64,000 nucleotides of DNA from Methylomonas rhizoryzae (GTDB lineage: Bacteria > Pseudomonadota > Gammaproteobacteria > Methylococcales > Methylomonadaceae). The stretch lies in NCBI RefSeq assembly GCF_008632455.1, contig NZ_CP043929.1, positions 2,852,001-2,916,000 on the forward strand, read 5' to 3'. The first letter of the stretch is position 1. Every line of letters starts with the position of its first letter. Below the pieces are notes generated by a model. The model saw only the letters and a list, made by a program, of their open reading frames with translations, was not told where the DNA came from and did not search any database. Positions 50,707 to 58,792 of the stretch are shown in pieces. A program made the position numbers and the translations under genes.

Positions 50707-51222
50707 ATGATGGCTACCGATTACCAGAAGCGTACGGAGTTAGGCAGAACGGAGAGTGTCGACAACCCAGTTACTTGCAAGAATGCTGACGTTTCCTGCT
50801 CGGAATCGGCGACCTTGTATGTGAGTGAACTACAATGCGAGGAGAACGCAGTTATCTCTGTCGACCACACTGCAAATGTCACTATCGGAAGGCTCATCTG
50901 TAAGAATGGGAAGCTGAATGTTTCATACACAAGCACCCTGAACATCCAGTATATCGAGTGCAGTGGAACGTTAGATATTCACGACACCTATTCAAGCACC
51001 ATTAACATCGCTGTTCCCAATATCATAGGTGTGCTCTTGAGCCCTGTTATCCATCCTACCAGCAATGGCAGCCGCATCGGCAAGACAACCGGACTCGTGG
51101 ATTATAGCAGCACCGGACAATGCGGTGCGTGGATCGAGCGAGACGAAGTCAATACTGATCATTTGTCAACTTGGCGGGCCATACCGGCGGCCGGTAGTGG
51201 ACATCAGGGATGGTCGGGATAG
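50707..51222 (+). CDS. Hypothetical beta-solenoid-like protein
   Basis: This is a 171-residue protein without a signal peptide. From about residue 25 to 105 it is a run of short repeats rich in Ser, Thr, Val, Ile and Cys (TLYVSELQCEENAVISVDHT, ANVTIGRLICKNG, STLNIQYIECSG, STINIAV), the look of a parallel beta helix, as in bactofilin-like proteins. The C-terminal 50 residues are different. The two adjacent ATG codons have GGAGAG upstream. No family recognised; function unknown. Confidence 0.5.
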   Translation: MMATDYQKRTELGRTESVDNPVTCKNADVSCSESATLYVSELQCEENAVISVDHTANVTIGRLICKNGKLNVSYTSTLNIQYIECSGTLDIHDTYSSTINIAVPNIIGVLLSPVIHPTSNGSRIGKTTGLVDYSSTGQCGAWIERDEVNTDHLSTWRAIPAAGSGHQGWSG

Positions 51223-51445
51223 ATCATGATTTGGAAAGCCGAGGCCGCGACCGCCGACGAGCTGATCGAATAACGGCTCGGTCGGATTTCGGGTCTTGGC
51301 TGTGGTATGGCTCTCCGAACTCTCACAAAATTTGCGAGGATGTAAGGGTCGGGGCCGGGGCGCATGAACGCCAGACTGCTTCGAGCGCTGGTATCGCCCT
51401 GATTTGCCGCCTTCCGATACCAATTTACGGCGACTGCCTAGGGCC

Positions 51446-51517
51446 ATAGGATGCGCTGAACAACGTGAGGCGCAACAGTCGCAAATGATGCGCCTACTTG
51501 CGTCGGCACCATCTTAT
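51446..51517. repeat. Diverged REP element
   Basis: ATAGGATGCGCTGAACAACG at the left and a GATGCGCCTACTTGCGTCGG stretch at the right follow the REP core pattern with many substitutions. It is an older copy. Confidence 0.55.
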
Positions 51518-51557
51518 CTTCGCATTCGAATAGCAAAACCTATTCGACTTATACAAC

Positions 51558-51812
51558 TTACCGGCCCAATTTTTTCGACTTACTCAAGCGTGCAACGCCG
51601 CGTATTCCTTGGCCGAAAGAATATGTTGCGGCAAAGTTGACGCCGGTGGGGCGCACGGCTTCCCAGCCCAGGCAGGCCAGCCAGATCGCGCAGGGAATCG
51701 GTTTTTCGCCGTCGCGGAAATAAATCAGCATCCGGCGCGAAATCCCCAAAGCCTCGGCGGCTTGCTGCAGCGTGAGTCCGGTGTCGTGCAACCAATGCCG
51801 CCGGACTGCTCG
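51558..51812 (-). pseudogene. Helix-turn-helix regulator remnant
   Basis: The minus strand encodes WLHDTGLTLQQAAEALGIS and then RRMLIYFRDGEKPIPCAIWL, an XRE-like helix-turn-helix of a common small-protein family. The frame closes upstream after a few codons without an ATG start, and the C-terminal part is unlike the family. It is probably a broken gene, or a TTG-started small protein. Confidence 0.4.
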
Positions 51813-52050
51813 ACCGCCAGATTACGCAGGTTATCAGCGACCGGATCGAGTTGGTGTTCGATCCAATCCACCGCTCTTCCCGCAAATCCGATTTTAGCTT
51901 ACACAAACAAGGCCCGATTCTTTAATGGAGGCAGCACTGCGGTTGACGAATGCGCCCAAGCCAGTTCCGCTCAAAACCTTGGCCGGCCACGGCAACGCCG
52001 GTTCCGTCATTGGAGTGCCGTTACCAACTCCACTGTTACTCTGAAAGTCA

Positions 52051-52093
52051 TGGTGGGAGCGACGCCCTCCTCGCGACGGGGGCGTCGCTCCCA
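52051..52093. repeat. Long palindrome with GTGGGAGCGACGCCC arms
   Basis: GTGGGAGCGACGCCC and GGGCGTCGCTCCCAC form a 15-base inverted repeat around about 13 bases. The GCGTCGCTCC theme recurs near 6.39 kb, so this is a second interspersed palindrome family of the genome. Confidence 0.6.
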
Positions 52094-52289
52094 CAGAAAA
52101 ACTTTTATTTGCTGGGGTGATGCCGCTTTTTCATGAACGTTAGCTTCGAACCGGGGAAGCGGAACAGTGATAAAAACACTCCCCGGCGAACAACATTGAA
52201 CCTTTGGCAGCATTCGGCACATTCACCCACTGGGTTAGCGCCAGTAACCGGGCGCTATTTATCGTTACTCAGCAAACAAGGAATGAATC

Positions 52290-52991
52290 ATGAAATTAAT
52301 CGCCGCTATTGCCTTAACCTTTTCCGGCTCGGTTCTTGCCGCCGAAATCATCACCGCTCCCGAGGCACCGGCCTACAGCATAGTCACCATCACTTCCGCA
52401 AAACTGAAAACCTCGTTGGCCCAGGCCTTGGTCGCCTGGCCGGGCAAGGAGTGCACCTCGTTTGCGGATCTGAACGGCCCCATCAACTGCCCCGGCATCG
52501 CCATCGCCGGCATCAATACCCTGGACTTTGCGCCAGTCGGCTTTCCGGAGGTGACGACAACGACGGTCGATAGCAAAGGCCGGGTGAAGACCACAACCCC
52601 CAGAGTCGACGGCCTCAAACAGAAGTATTTTCTGAATGCATTGGTAAACCGTAACGCGCCGTTGTCCTTGTTCTGTCCGCCGGATCTGGGTCTACCGTTC
52701 CCGCAACCGCAAGGGCGGCCGATCGAAGTGCTGGCCAACGCGCCGCTGACGGAATTCAGCATGGAAATCTATAACAACGGCGCGCTGACCGAAATTGAAA
52801 TTGAAATCGACGGCGCGCCTATCGGCAACTACATTCCGGTGGAGGGCGTTCAAAGCGTCGGCGTCAGCGAACCTGCCGGCATGCGCCACATCAAATTCAT
52901 TCCCCGCGACATTCAGCGCGGCCAGCCCTACAATTGCACCAGCAACTACGAGTACGGCTGGATAACCGGCAATCGATTTTTTTATCAATGA
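52290..52991 (+). CDS. Hypothetical exported protein
   Basis: This is a 233-residue protein with a clear signal peptide (LIAAIALTFSGSVLAAEI). AAGGAATGA lies before the ATG. Four cysteines in the mature part (ECTSF, INCPG, LFCPP, YNCTS) suggest two disulfides. No family or enzymatic motif recognised. It is a stand-alone gene. Confidence 0.55.
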   Translation: MKLIAAIALTFSGSVLAAEIITAPEAPAYSIVTITSAKLKTSLAQALVAWPGKECTSFADLNGPINCPGIAIAGINTLDFAPVGFPEVTTTTVDSKGRVKTTTPRVDGLKQKYFLNALVNRNAPLSLFCPPDLGLPFPQPQGRPIEVLANAPLTEFSMEIYNNGALTEIEIEIDGAPIGNYIPVEGVQSVGVSEPAGMRHIKFIPRDIQRGQPYNCTSNYEYGWITGNRFFYQ

Positions 52992-53415
52992 GGTATTCGC
53001 TATGCCGAGTTACGCTCGGCATACCGCTAAAAATCGGAACGCTGCATCGACCGACATGTGGCTCGGCTGATATCCGGTGGATTAGGTCAAAGCGCCGACC
53101 TCGTATGGCTGTCGCTGGATGGGCTTGAATGTTAAGGCTCGCCACCGAGCAACACGGTTATTTGCTTGCCGGGCACGGTCAGCAATGAACCGCTCAAAAA
53201 CAACCATCTCGCGCCGGGAACGGCTACCGCAGCAAGATTGCTCAAGACATGCCGGACGGTTGCCGAGCCGGCCTGAAGCGGAGGCTTTGCCGGTTGGATG
53301 GCGGCGAGTAGACTGAGACGTTTCGTCTTCTTATTTAAAGTCAAAACCGCTGGACGGAGGTCAGTATGGACTTGAACAGTTTCAACAAACCGAGAACGGT
53401 TCGGCCGGGTCGCGA
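52992..53415. other. Intergenic region, nothing recognised
   Basis: About 420 bases before the RCC1-repeat gene. I see no gene, REP copy or terminator that I can support. Confidence 0.35.
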
Positions 53416-55170
53416 ATGAACTTGGAACGACATCGGAACAACCACGTGGCGCAAGCCGTGCTGCAAGACCTAATCCGCATCGATCGCGGCATTCTGAATT
53501 GCGCGCTAATCATCGTGGCGGCACTGATGACTTGTCCCGCGCTGGCGGCAAAAAATCAAAAACCCATAGCGAATGCCGGTATCGGCCAAACCGTAACCTT
53601 ATCTACTCTCGTAAGCTTGGACGGCAGTCTTAGTTACGACCCCGAGGGTTCCTCGCTCACGTATCGCTGGACGCAAACCAAAGGACCGAGAGTCAGGCTA
53701 AAAAGCGCGTCAACCCCAACCCCGACATTCTTGAGTCCTGTCACGTTAAAGAAACGTAAGCCCGTCGTGCTGAGATTCAAATTAACGGTGACCGATAAGC
53801 GTAGCGCATCGGCCAGTGCCGTTGTATCGGTGACCTTGGCCAATTGCCTACCGCCAAAAACCTTGCAAAACGGCAATTGTGTCGCGCGTTATGCCGCTCA
53901 AAGCGTGCATGCAGGGCAACACAATTGCGCGCTGCTCAGCGACGGCTCGGTCAAGTGTTGGGGCTTCAACGAACGAGGCCAGCTCGGATTGGGCGACACC
54001 AAAAATCGTGGCAGCAAACCCGAAGACATGGGCGATAACTTGCCGCGCGTCGACATGGGCGACAATCTTCCGGATTTTGTGCCGATTGGGATGCGCACGG
54101 CCAAGGCATTGGCGGTCAACGTTTACCATACCTGCGCCATTCTGGACGACAACACAACCAAATGCTGGGGGCGCAACGACGCCGGCTTGCTGGGCATAGG
54201 CGATCAACAGGATCGCGGCGACAATCCCAATGAAATGGGCGGACTCTTGCCGCACGTGGATTTTGGCGAAGGTCATTTCGCGACGTCGTTGGCGCTTGGA
54301 CTATTTCATTCCTGTGCGGTATTGGAAAATCGAAAAGTCAAATGCTGGGGTTTGAATTATGACGGCCGCCTGGGCATTGAAGAAATCGTGGCGCGAGGCG
54401 ACGAAGCGAACGAAATGGGCGACCATCTTCCTTACGTCGATTTGGGGAATGGCAGAACAGTCCAAGCACTTGCTGCCGGAAACTCCCACACCTGCGCGCT
54501 GCTTGACGATAACACCATCAAATGCTGGGGTGCCAACGTGGCGGGTTGTTTGGGAACCGGCGATACGGCCAACCGCGGTTCGCATGCCGAGGAAATGGGC
54601 GATAACTTGCCACCGGTCAATTTGGGCAGCGGACGCACCGCAAAAGCCATCGCTGCCGGCGGTTATAGCGCCTGTGCGATCTTGGACAACGGACGAGTCA
54701 AGTGCTGGGGATATAACGACATAGGCCAATTGGGACTCGGCGACACCCGCAACCGCGGCACGAATGCGGGCGAGATGGGCGACAAACTGCCTTACGTCAA
54801 TTTGGGCAAGGGACGGACCGCAAAGCAAATCAGTGTAGGAGGCTACGAAACTTGCGTCATTCTGGATAACGATCAACTGAAATGCTGGGGATCAGGTAGT
54901 CTTACAGGTCTGGGTGATTCGATGAATCGCGGCGGCTCTCCGGACACCATGGGAAATCAACTGCCCGTTGTTAATTTGGGCACGGGGCGCACGGCCAAGG
55001 CCATCTCAACAGGCATAGGTCATAGCTGTGCCCTCCTCGACGACGCCACCATCAAGTGTTTCGGCTCCTGGGCTGCCTACGGAGCACTCGGCCTTGGCGA
55101 CACCGAGACTCGGGGGGATCAGCCTAACGAAATGGGAGACTATTTGCCCATCGTCGACCTAGGCCACTGA
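53416..55170 (+). CDS. Exported PKD-domain protein with seven RCC1-like repeats
   Basis: This is a 584-residue protein. After a hydrophobic export segment (CALIIVAALMTCPALAA), residues about 50-145 are a PKD/cadherin-like domain (PIANAGIGQTVTLSTLVSLD, YDPEGSSLTYRWTQTKGP). The rest is seven RCC1-like units, each with a HxCAxLxD...KCWG core and a GLGDTxNRG end. Cores sit near residues 172, 238, 300, 362, 420, 482 and 540. Seven blades is the count of the RCC1 beta-propeller, so it probably closes as one propeller. Each blade has a conserved Cys pair. It is presumably secreted; the ligand is unknown. Confidence 0.75.
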   Translation: MNLERHRNNHVAQAVLQDLIRIDRGILNCALIIVAALMTCPALAAKNQKPIANAGIGQTVTLSTLVSLDGSLSYDPEGSSLTYRWTQTKGPRVRLKSASTPTPTFLSPVTLKKRKPVVLRFKLTVTDKRSASASAVVSVTLANCLPPKTLQNGNCVARYAAQSVHAGQHNCALLSDGSVKCWGFNERGQLGLGDTKNRGSKPEDMGDNLPRVDMGDNLPDFVPIGMRTAKALAVNVYHTCAILDDNTTKCWGRNDAGLLGIGDQQDRGDNPNEMGGLLPHVDFGEGHFATSLALGLFHSCAVLENRKVKCWGLNYDGRLGIEEIVARGDEANEMGDHLPYVDLGNGRTVQALAAGNSHTCALLDDNTIKCWGANVAGCLGTGDTANRGSHAEEMGDNLPPVNLGSGRTAKAIAAGGYSACAILDNGRVKCWGYNDIGQLGLGDTRNRGTNAGEMGDKLPYVNLGKGRTAKQISVGGYETCVILDNDQLKCWGSGSLTGLGDSMNRGGSPDTMGNQLPVVNLGTGRTAKAISTGIGHSCALLDDATIKCFGSWAAYGALGLGDTETRGDQPNEMGDYLPIVDLGH

Positions 55171-55581
55171 CAGGCCCGCCATCGCGACCGGGCTACGAGG
55201 CGTTGCGGTATAGGTTGCACCAAACCAGGCGTTGAGATTGTTAGCTTGCGTTTAAACCGGGCGATTTTTCCGCACAGAATGCGCTAAATTCGTCAATGCG
55301 CCGTTTAGCAACCTGCGCGGCGACTGGTCATAGCGTGGTCCAAGGATGCACGGCTATCGCCGAATATCCGGATTGCCGCAAGCCGCCTTGTTTTGGACGT
55401 ACCATCGATTTCATGCCGACGATTGGATTTAGTCGCACCGATCCGCGCTACTCGGACTACAGTTATAGCGGCGTAGACGCCATGGCTTTGTGTCCGCCTC
55501 CTACGTCTGATCCCATAAGCCGCGATACGCGAGGGGTGTTTCGCCGCTTGTGGTCCTTTCGATGTATGCAAAGGAGCTCTT
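55171..55581. other. Intergenic region before the lectin-like gene
   Basis: About 410 bases. No gene that I trust; the open frames here lack coding character. AAAGGAG just before 55582 is the ribosome-binding site of the next gene. Confidence 0.35.
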
Positions 55582-56562
55582 ATGTCAAAGCGTACACCTT
55601 GGCATGGTTTTGTCGCGGTTTTATTGGTGATGACCTTTACCTGTTTTTCTTCGGTCGCGGACGATGATGATTACGAGGTGGGAACTTCGGCGGTTCCGCT
55701 ACCCGCCGGACGCCCGCAGAATAATCCGCCCCCGCCTCCTCCACCGCCCAAGCCCAAACCCAAGCCGCCGACACCCAAGCCGCAGGTCTCGGATCGGCTG
55801 ATTCTGATTCCGCATGCCGTTCAAGCGGAAAAAACGGCGGGCGATTTGTTGTATTACCAGTACCTGGGGATCGGCGACGGTTCTGCGTCCTGGGGCAAGA
55901 CCGGCATCAAAGTCGGCAACGGCTGGAACTTCAAGCAGGTGTTTTCCGGCGGTAACGGGGTGCTTTTTGCGGTTAACGATGCCGGGGAATTGTTTTACTA
56001 CCAGTATCTCGGCATGCGGGACGGATCGTCGTCCTGGGGCGCTGCCAGCGCTAACAAAATCGGCGACGGCTGGAACTTTAAACAGGTGTTTTCCGGCGGT
56101 GACGGGGTTCTGTTTGCGATCAACCATGCCGGGGAACTGTTTTACTACCAGTATCTCGGCATGCGGGACGGGTCGTCGTCCTGGGGCGTCGCCAGCGGTA
56201 ACAAAATCGGCGACGGCTGGAATTTCAAGCAGGTGTTTGCCGCTGATGCCGGGGTGATTTTCGCGATCAACCAGTCCGGGGAGTTATTTTATTACCAGTA
56301 TCTCGGCATGGCCGATGGGTCGTCGTCCTGGGGAGTCGCCGGCAATAAGATTGGCGAGGGCTGGAATTTCCGCGAGGTGTTTTACGGCGGCAACGGGGCG
56401 ATTTTTGCGGTCACCGACGCCGGGGATTTGCTTTACTATAAATATCTCGGCTTGCGCGACGGGTCGTCGTCCTGGGATGCGACAGGCAACCCGATCGGCA
56501 ACGGCTGGAACTTTAAGCAGGTGTTTTCCGGCGGGCACGGGGTGATTTTTGCCCGGCCGTAA
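55582..56562 (+). CDS. Secreted tachylectin-2-like five-bladed beta-propeller
   Basis: This is a 326-residue protein. It has a signal peptide (FVAVLLVMTFTCFSSVA), an acidic stretch, and a proline-rich spacer (NNPPPPPPPPKPKPKPPTPK). Five near-identical units of 47-48 residues follow. Each runs LFYYQYLGMRDGSSSWG, NKIGDGWNFKQVF and GVLFAI with small changes. Tachylectin-2 of horseshoe crab has five blades of 47 residues with the same D-G-S-W and GW-F-VF-GVLYA pattern and binds GlcNAc/GalNAc. AAGGAG lies before the ATG. It is probably a surface or secreted sugar-binding lectin; binding is inferred from the fold only. Confidence 0.75.
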   Translation: MSKRTPWHGFVAVLLVMTFTCFSSVADDDDYEVGTSAVPLPAGRPQNNPPPPPPPPKPKPKPPTPKPQVSDRLILIPHAVQAEKTAGDLLYYQYLGIGDGSASWGKTGIKVGNGWNFKQVFSGGNGVLFAVNDAGELFYYQYLGMRDGSSSWGAASANKIGDGWNFKQVFSGGDGVLFAINHAGELFYYQYLGMRDGSSSWGVASGNKIGDGWNFKQVFAADAGVIFAINQSGELFYYQYLGMADGSSSWGVAGNKIGEGWNFREVFYGGNGAIFAVTDAGDLLYYKYLGLRDGSSSWDATGNPIGNGWNFKQVFSGGHGVIFARP

Positions 56563-56707
56563 CAAGCGGGTTGTCCACATCGTTGTGCCTGGACACTATC
56601 TTCGGCACTTTCAATCGGAGGAGAAACGCGGTTCAGTGAGCGTTTGCCTTGAATCCTGGTGCGATTAGCTTAAGTAATCGCACATTTGGAGATTCGCATG
56701 CCTTCGA

Positions 56708-57271
56708 TTACGCTCCTTGCCGGTTCTCATCCCCTTCTGCGGCTTTTAATTCGCTGATGAATTGGATCAAACGGTTGTTGGACAGCAACGTTTCCATCGT
56801 GCGCGCCTGGGCAGGACCTAGCGTGCTGTCAATGTCAATGCCGGCAGCCAACACCACCAACACGTAGCCTAACATTTGTTGAGTGTTGACTTCGTTCAGC
56901 ATGGCTAAAGCTGCCGAGAACGCCGTCATCAGCCGAGTCGCGGATTCGGCCGAATCGCCTGCGGCAAGCGAATTGTCCAGCGCCCCCAGACCCGCATTTG
57001 CGATGGTCTGCAACTGCGCCGCCAATTCGTCGGTGCTGGTGGCTGCCGCGGTGTCGCACACCTCGGCTGGCGACGATGTTACCGGGCGACTCAGTCGCAT
57101 TTGTATCGCTTGGGTAAACGCCGCCTGCCCTACCAGATAAAGTTGGCTTTGGGCGGTAACGGCATTCTCGATCGCCAAGCCAAGGCCCTGCAGCACTTTG
57201 CCTTCTAACGCGTGTTGAAAATCGCCGGCGACGCCGGCATCGCGGTCTTGATGGAAAGTCGTTATGGTCAT
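56708..57271 (-). CDS. Hypothetical Ala-rich protein next to the CRISPR array
   Basis: This is a 187-residue protein starting at ATG 57271 with GGAG 11 bases upstream; an upstream in-frame ATG at 57352 overlaps the decayed end of the array. It is largely alpha-helical by composition (many Ala, Leu and Gln). The segment GLAIENAVTAQSQLYLVGQAAF loosely recalls RebB-type R-body proteins, but the likeness is too weak for a call. No Cas motif is present. Confidence 0.5.
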   Translation of the reverse strand: MTITTFHQDRDAGVAGDFQHALEGKVLQGLGLAIENAVTAQSQLYLVGQAAFTQAIQMRLSRPVTSSPAEVCDTAAATSTDELAAQLQTIANAGLGALDNSLAAGDSAESATRLMTAFSAALAMLNEVNTQQMLGYVLVVLAAGIDIDSTLGPAQARTMETLLSNNRLIQFISELKAAEGDENRQGA

Positions 57272-57355
57272 AAAAGCGGTCTCCGTAAGATGATGGTTGT
57301 CGACGATAGAGCATAGGTTATCTTTTGAGATTGCCCTAAACGACTCGCACATTCG

Positions 57356-57383
57356 TTACAAAGCCAGCGGCGCGGATTTTGCC
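57356..57383 (-). repeat. Decayed 19th CRISPR repeat
   Basis: It lies exactly 61 bp before the first repeat, the same step as the next unit. It keeps 16 of 28 repeat positions, including AAGCC and GCGG in register. This suggests a worn trailer-end repeat with a spacer-length gap (57384-57416). Confidence 0.4.
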
Positions 57384-57416
57384 GGAAACATTTCAAACCA
57401 CGTTTGCTCGGGTAAT

Positions 57417-58465
57417 TTTCTAAGCCGCCTGTGCGGCGGCGGACGGAGGAGGCCGGTATCGTCAGCGGCTACGTGATTTTCTAAGCCGCCTATGCGGCGG
57501 CGGACCCAGATAAGCCGTAAACATTTTTTCAACCATATTTCTAAGCCGCTTGTGCGGCGGCGGACCACGCGAATCAAGCAACACGTATCCGAGTTTATTT
57601 CTAAGCCGCCTGTGCGGCGGCGGACCCGTATGATGTGCTGAAGCAAGAGCGTGAAAATTTCTAAGCCGCCTGTGCGGCGGCGGACTTCACCGATACCTCG
57701 GTCATTCTGTCGTTTTTTTTCTAAGCCGCCTGTGCGGCGGCGGACTTCGCGACAAGCGGAACAATTTGGCTTGCCATTTTCTAAGCCGCCTGTGCGGCGG
57801 CGGACCGCGCATCCGCCAATTCCTGCAACTTGCCTTGTTTCTAAGCCGCCTGTGCGGCGGCGGACGTTGTCGTTGACCAGGCCAGCGGTTTTAGAGATTT
57901 CTAAGCCGCCTGTGCGGCGGCGGACGTTGTCGTTGACCAGGCCAGCGGTTTTAGAGATTTCTAAGCCGCCTGTGCGGCGGCGGACGCGGCGACGGCAGCG
58001 CTCGGGTAATCGTAACCTTTCTAAGCCGCCTGTGCGGCGGCGGACTTTTGGCGCCGGTGACGGCACAATCGAATGTTTTTCTAAGCCGCCTGTGCGGCGG
58101 CGGACCTTTCAGCGCCTTGTCCGCCAGCGCCGCCAAATTTCTAAGCCGCCTGTGCGGCGGCGGACGGTGATGTCGAACTCGGCAGAAAACGAATAGCTTT
58201 CTAAGCCGCCTGTGCGGCGGCGGACTTCGTCGCCGATTTTGATCGGTTGTTTTAGTTTTTCTAAGCCGCCTGTGCGGCGGCGGACCCGAACAAGCGGAAA
58301 CCGCGGCCGCAGCCCAATTTCTAAGCCGCCTGTGCGGCGGCGGACGTGACCGCGATGTAGTTGACCAGCCACAGCACTTTCTAAGCCGCCTGTGCGGCGG
58401 CGGACTTCGCCGACATCCACAGCATAAAATTCGTTCATTTCTAAGCCGCCTGTGCGGCGGCGGAC
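57417..58465 (-). CRISPR. Type I-F CRISPR array, 18 repeats and 17 spacers, no cas genes
   Basis: Eighteen 28-bp repeats: the first starts at 57417, then 57478 and every 60 bp to 58438. Spacers are 32 bp (the first is 33). On the minus strand the repeat begins GTCCGCCGCCGCACAGG and ends CGGCTTAGAAA, with hairpin CCGCC-GCACA-GGCGG. That is the type I-F pattern (five-base stem and loop, GCTTAGAAA or GCTAAGAAA end). This orientation puts the leader at the high-coordinate end. The repeats at 57478 and 57538 each have one change, consistent with the old end being on the left. Spacers 57866-57897 and 57926-57957 are identical. No cas1, cas2-3 or csy gene is in the window. Confidence 0.95.
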
Positions 58466-58668
58466 TGATTATAAATAAACGGGAAGCCGGTTGCGACAAA
58501 GGCTGCAGGTTGTTTTGGGTATTTTTACCATCCGTAAACCACTTACCCATAACTAGTGGATTTTATTCGCACCGTTAAAGCGAAAATTTTTTTGGGTGCA
58601 AAATTCAGGCTCGGCGGCGAGGCTACGCCACCCGCTAGGTACGGTTGCGCTAAAAACGATAACCCTAA
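58466..58668 (-). promoter_or_regulatory. Putative CRISPR leader, cut by an IS
   Basis: About 200 bases between the newest repeat and the IS. The first 100 are AT-rich on the array strand (TAAAAATACCCAAAACAACC toward the repeat), as expected of a leader. The IS5-family element starts at 58669. Type I-F cas genes normally lie beyond this side, and none are found after the IS. Confidence 0.5.
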
Positions 58669-58792
58669 CAGGCTGTTGATTTTATCTCCCCTGTAACCCG
58701 CATTGGCTGGTTGAGTCAGATGTGTTGGCAAATCATAAAGTATTGTTCTAAATGATAAAATAGTTCTATCTCCAATATATTGCACTGTCCCC

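Larger units (their letters stand above)
51223..52289. other. Long gene-poor stretch with repeats and a regulator remnant
   Basis: About 1.07 kb. It holds a diverged REP (51446-51517), an HTH remnant on the minus strand (51558-51812) and a palindrome (52051-52093). No other gene is supported. Confidence 0.45.

Noticed and set aside
55296..55667. Open frame of 123 codons before the lectin-like gene
   Set aside because: It overlaps the signal peptide region of the well-supported 55582 gene in another frame and has no ribosome-binding site or family features.
56708..57271. Reading the gene beside the array as a Cas or anti-CRISPR protein
   Set aside because: No Cas motif is visible and adjacency alone is no evidence. 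A faint RebB-like segment is also too weak to use.
57445..58437. Self-targeting spacers within this window
   Set aside because: Reading each spacer against the rest of the window, I found no match; only a computed search could exclude partial ones.
57356..58550. Long open reading frames across the CRISPR array on both strands, encoding regular RRRTGGLE-, SKPPVRRRT- or PPPHRRLR-type repeats
   Set aside because: The 60-bp period is a multiple of three and the repeat lacks stops in those frames, so the frames are a by-product of the array and not genes.
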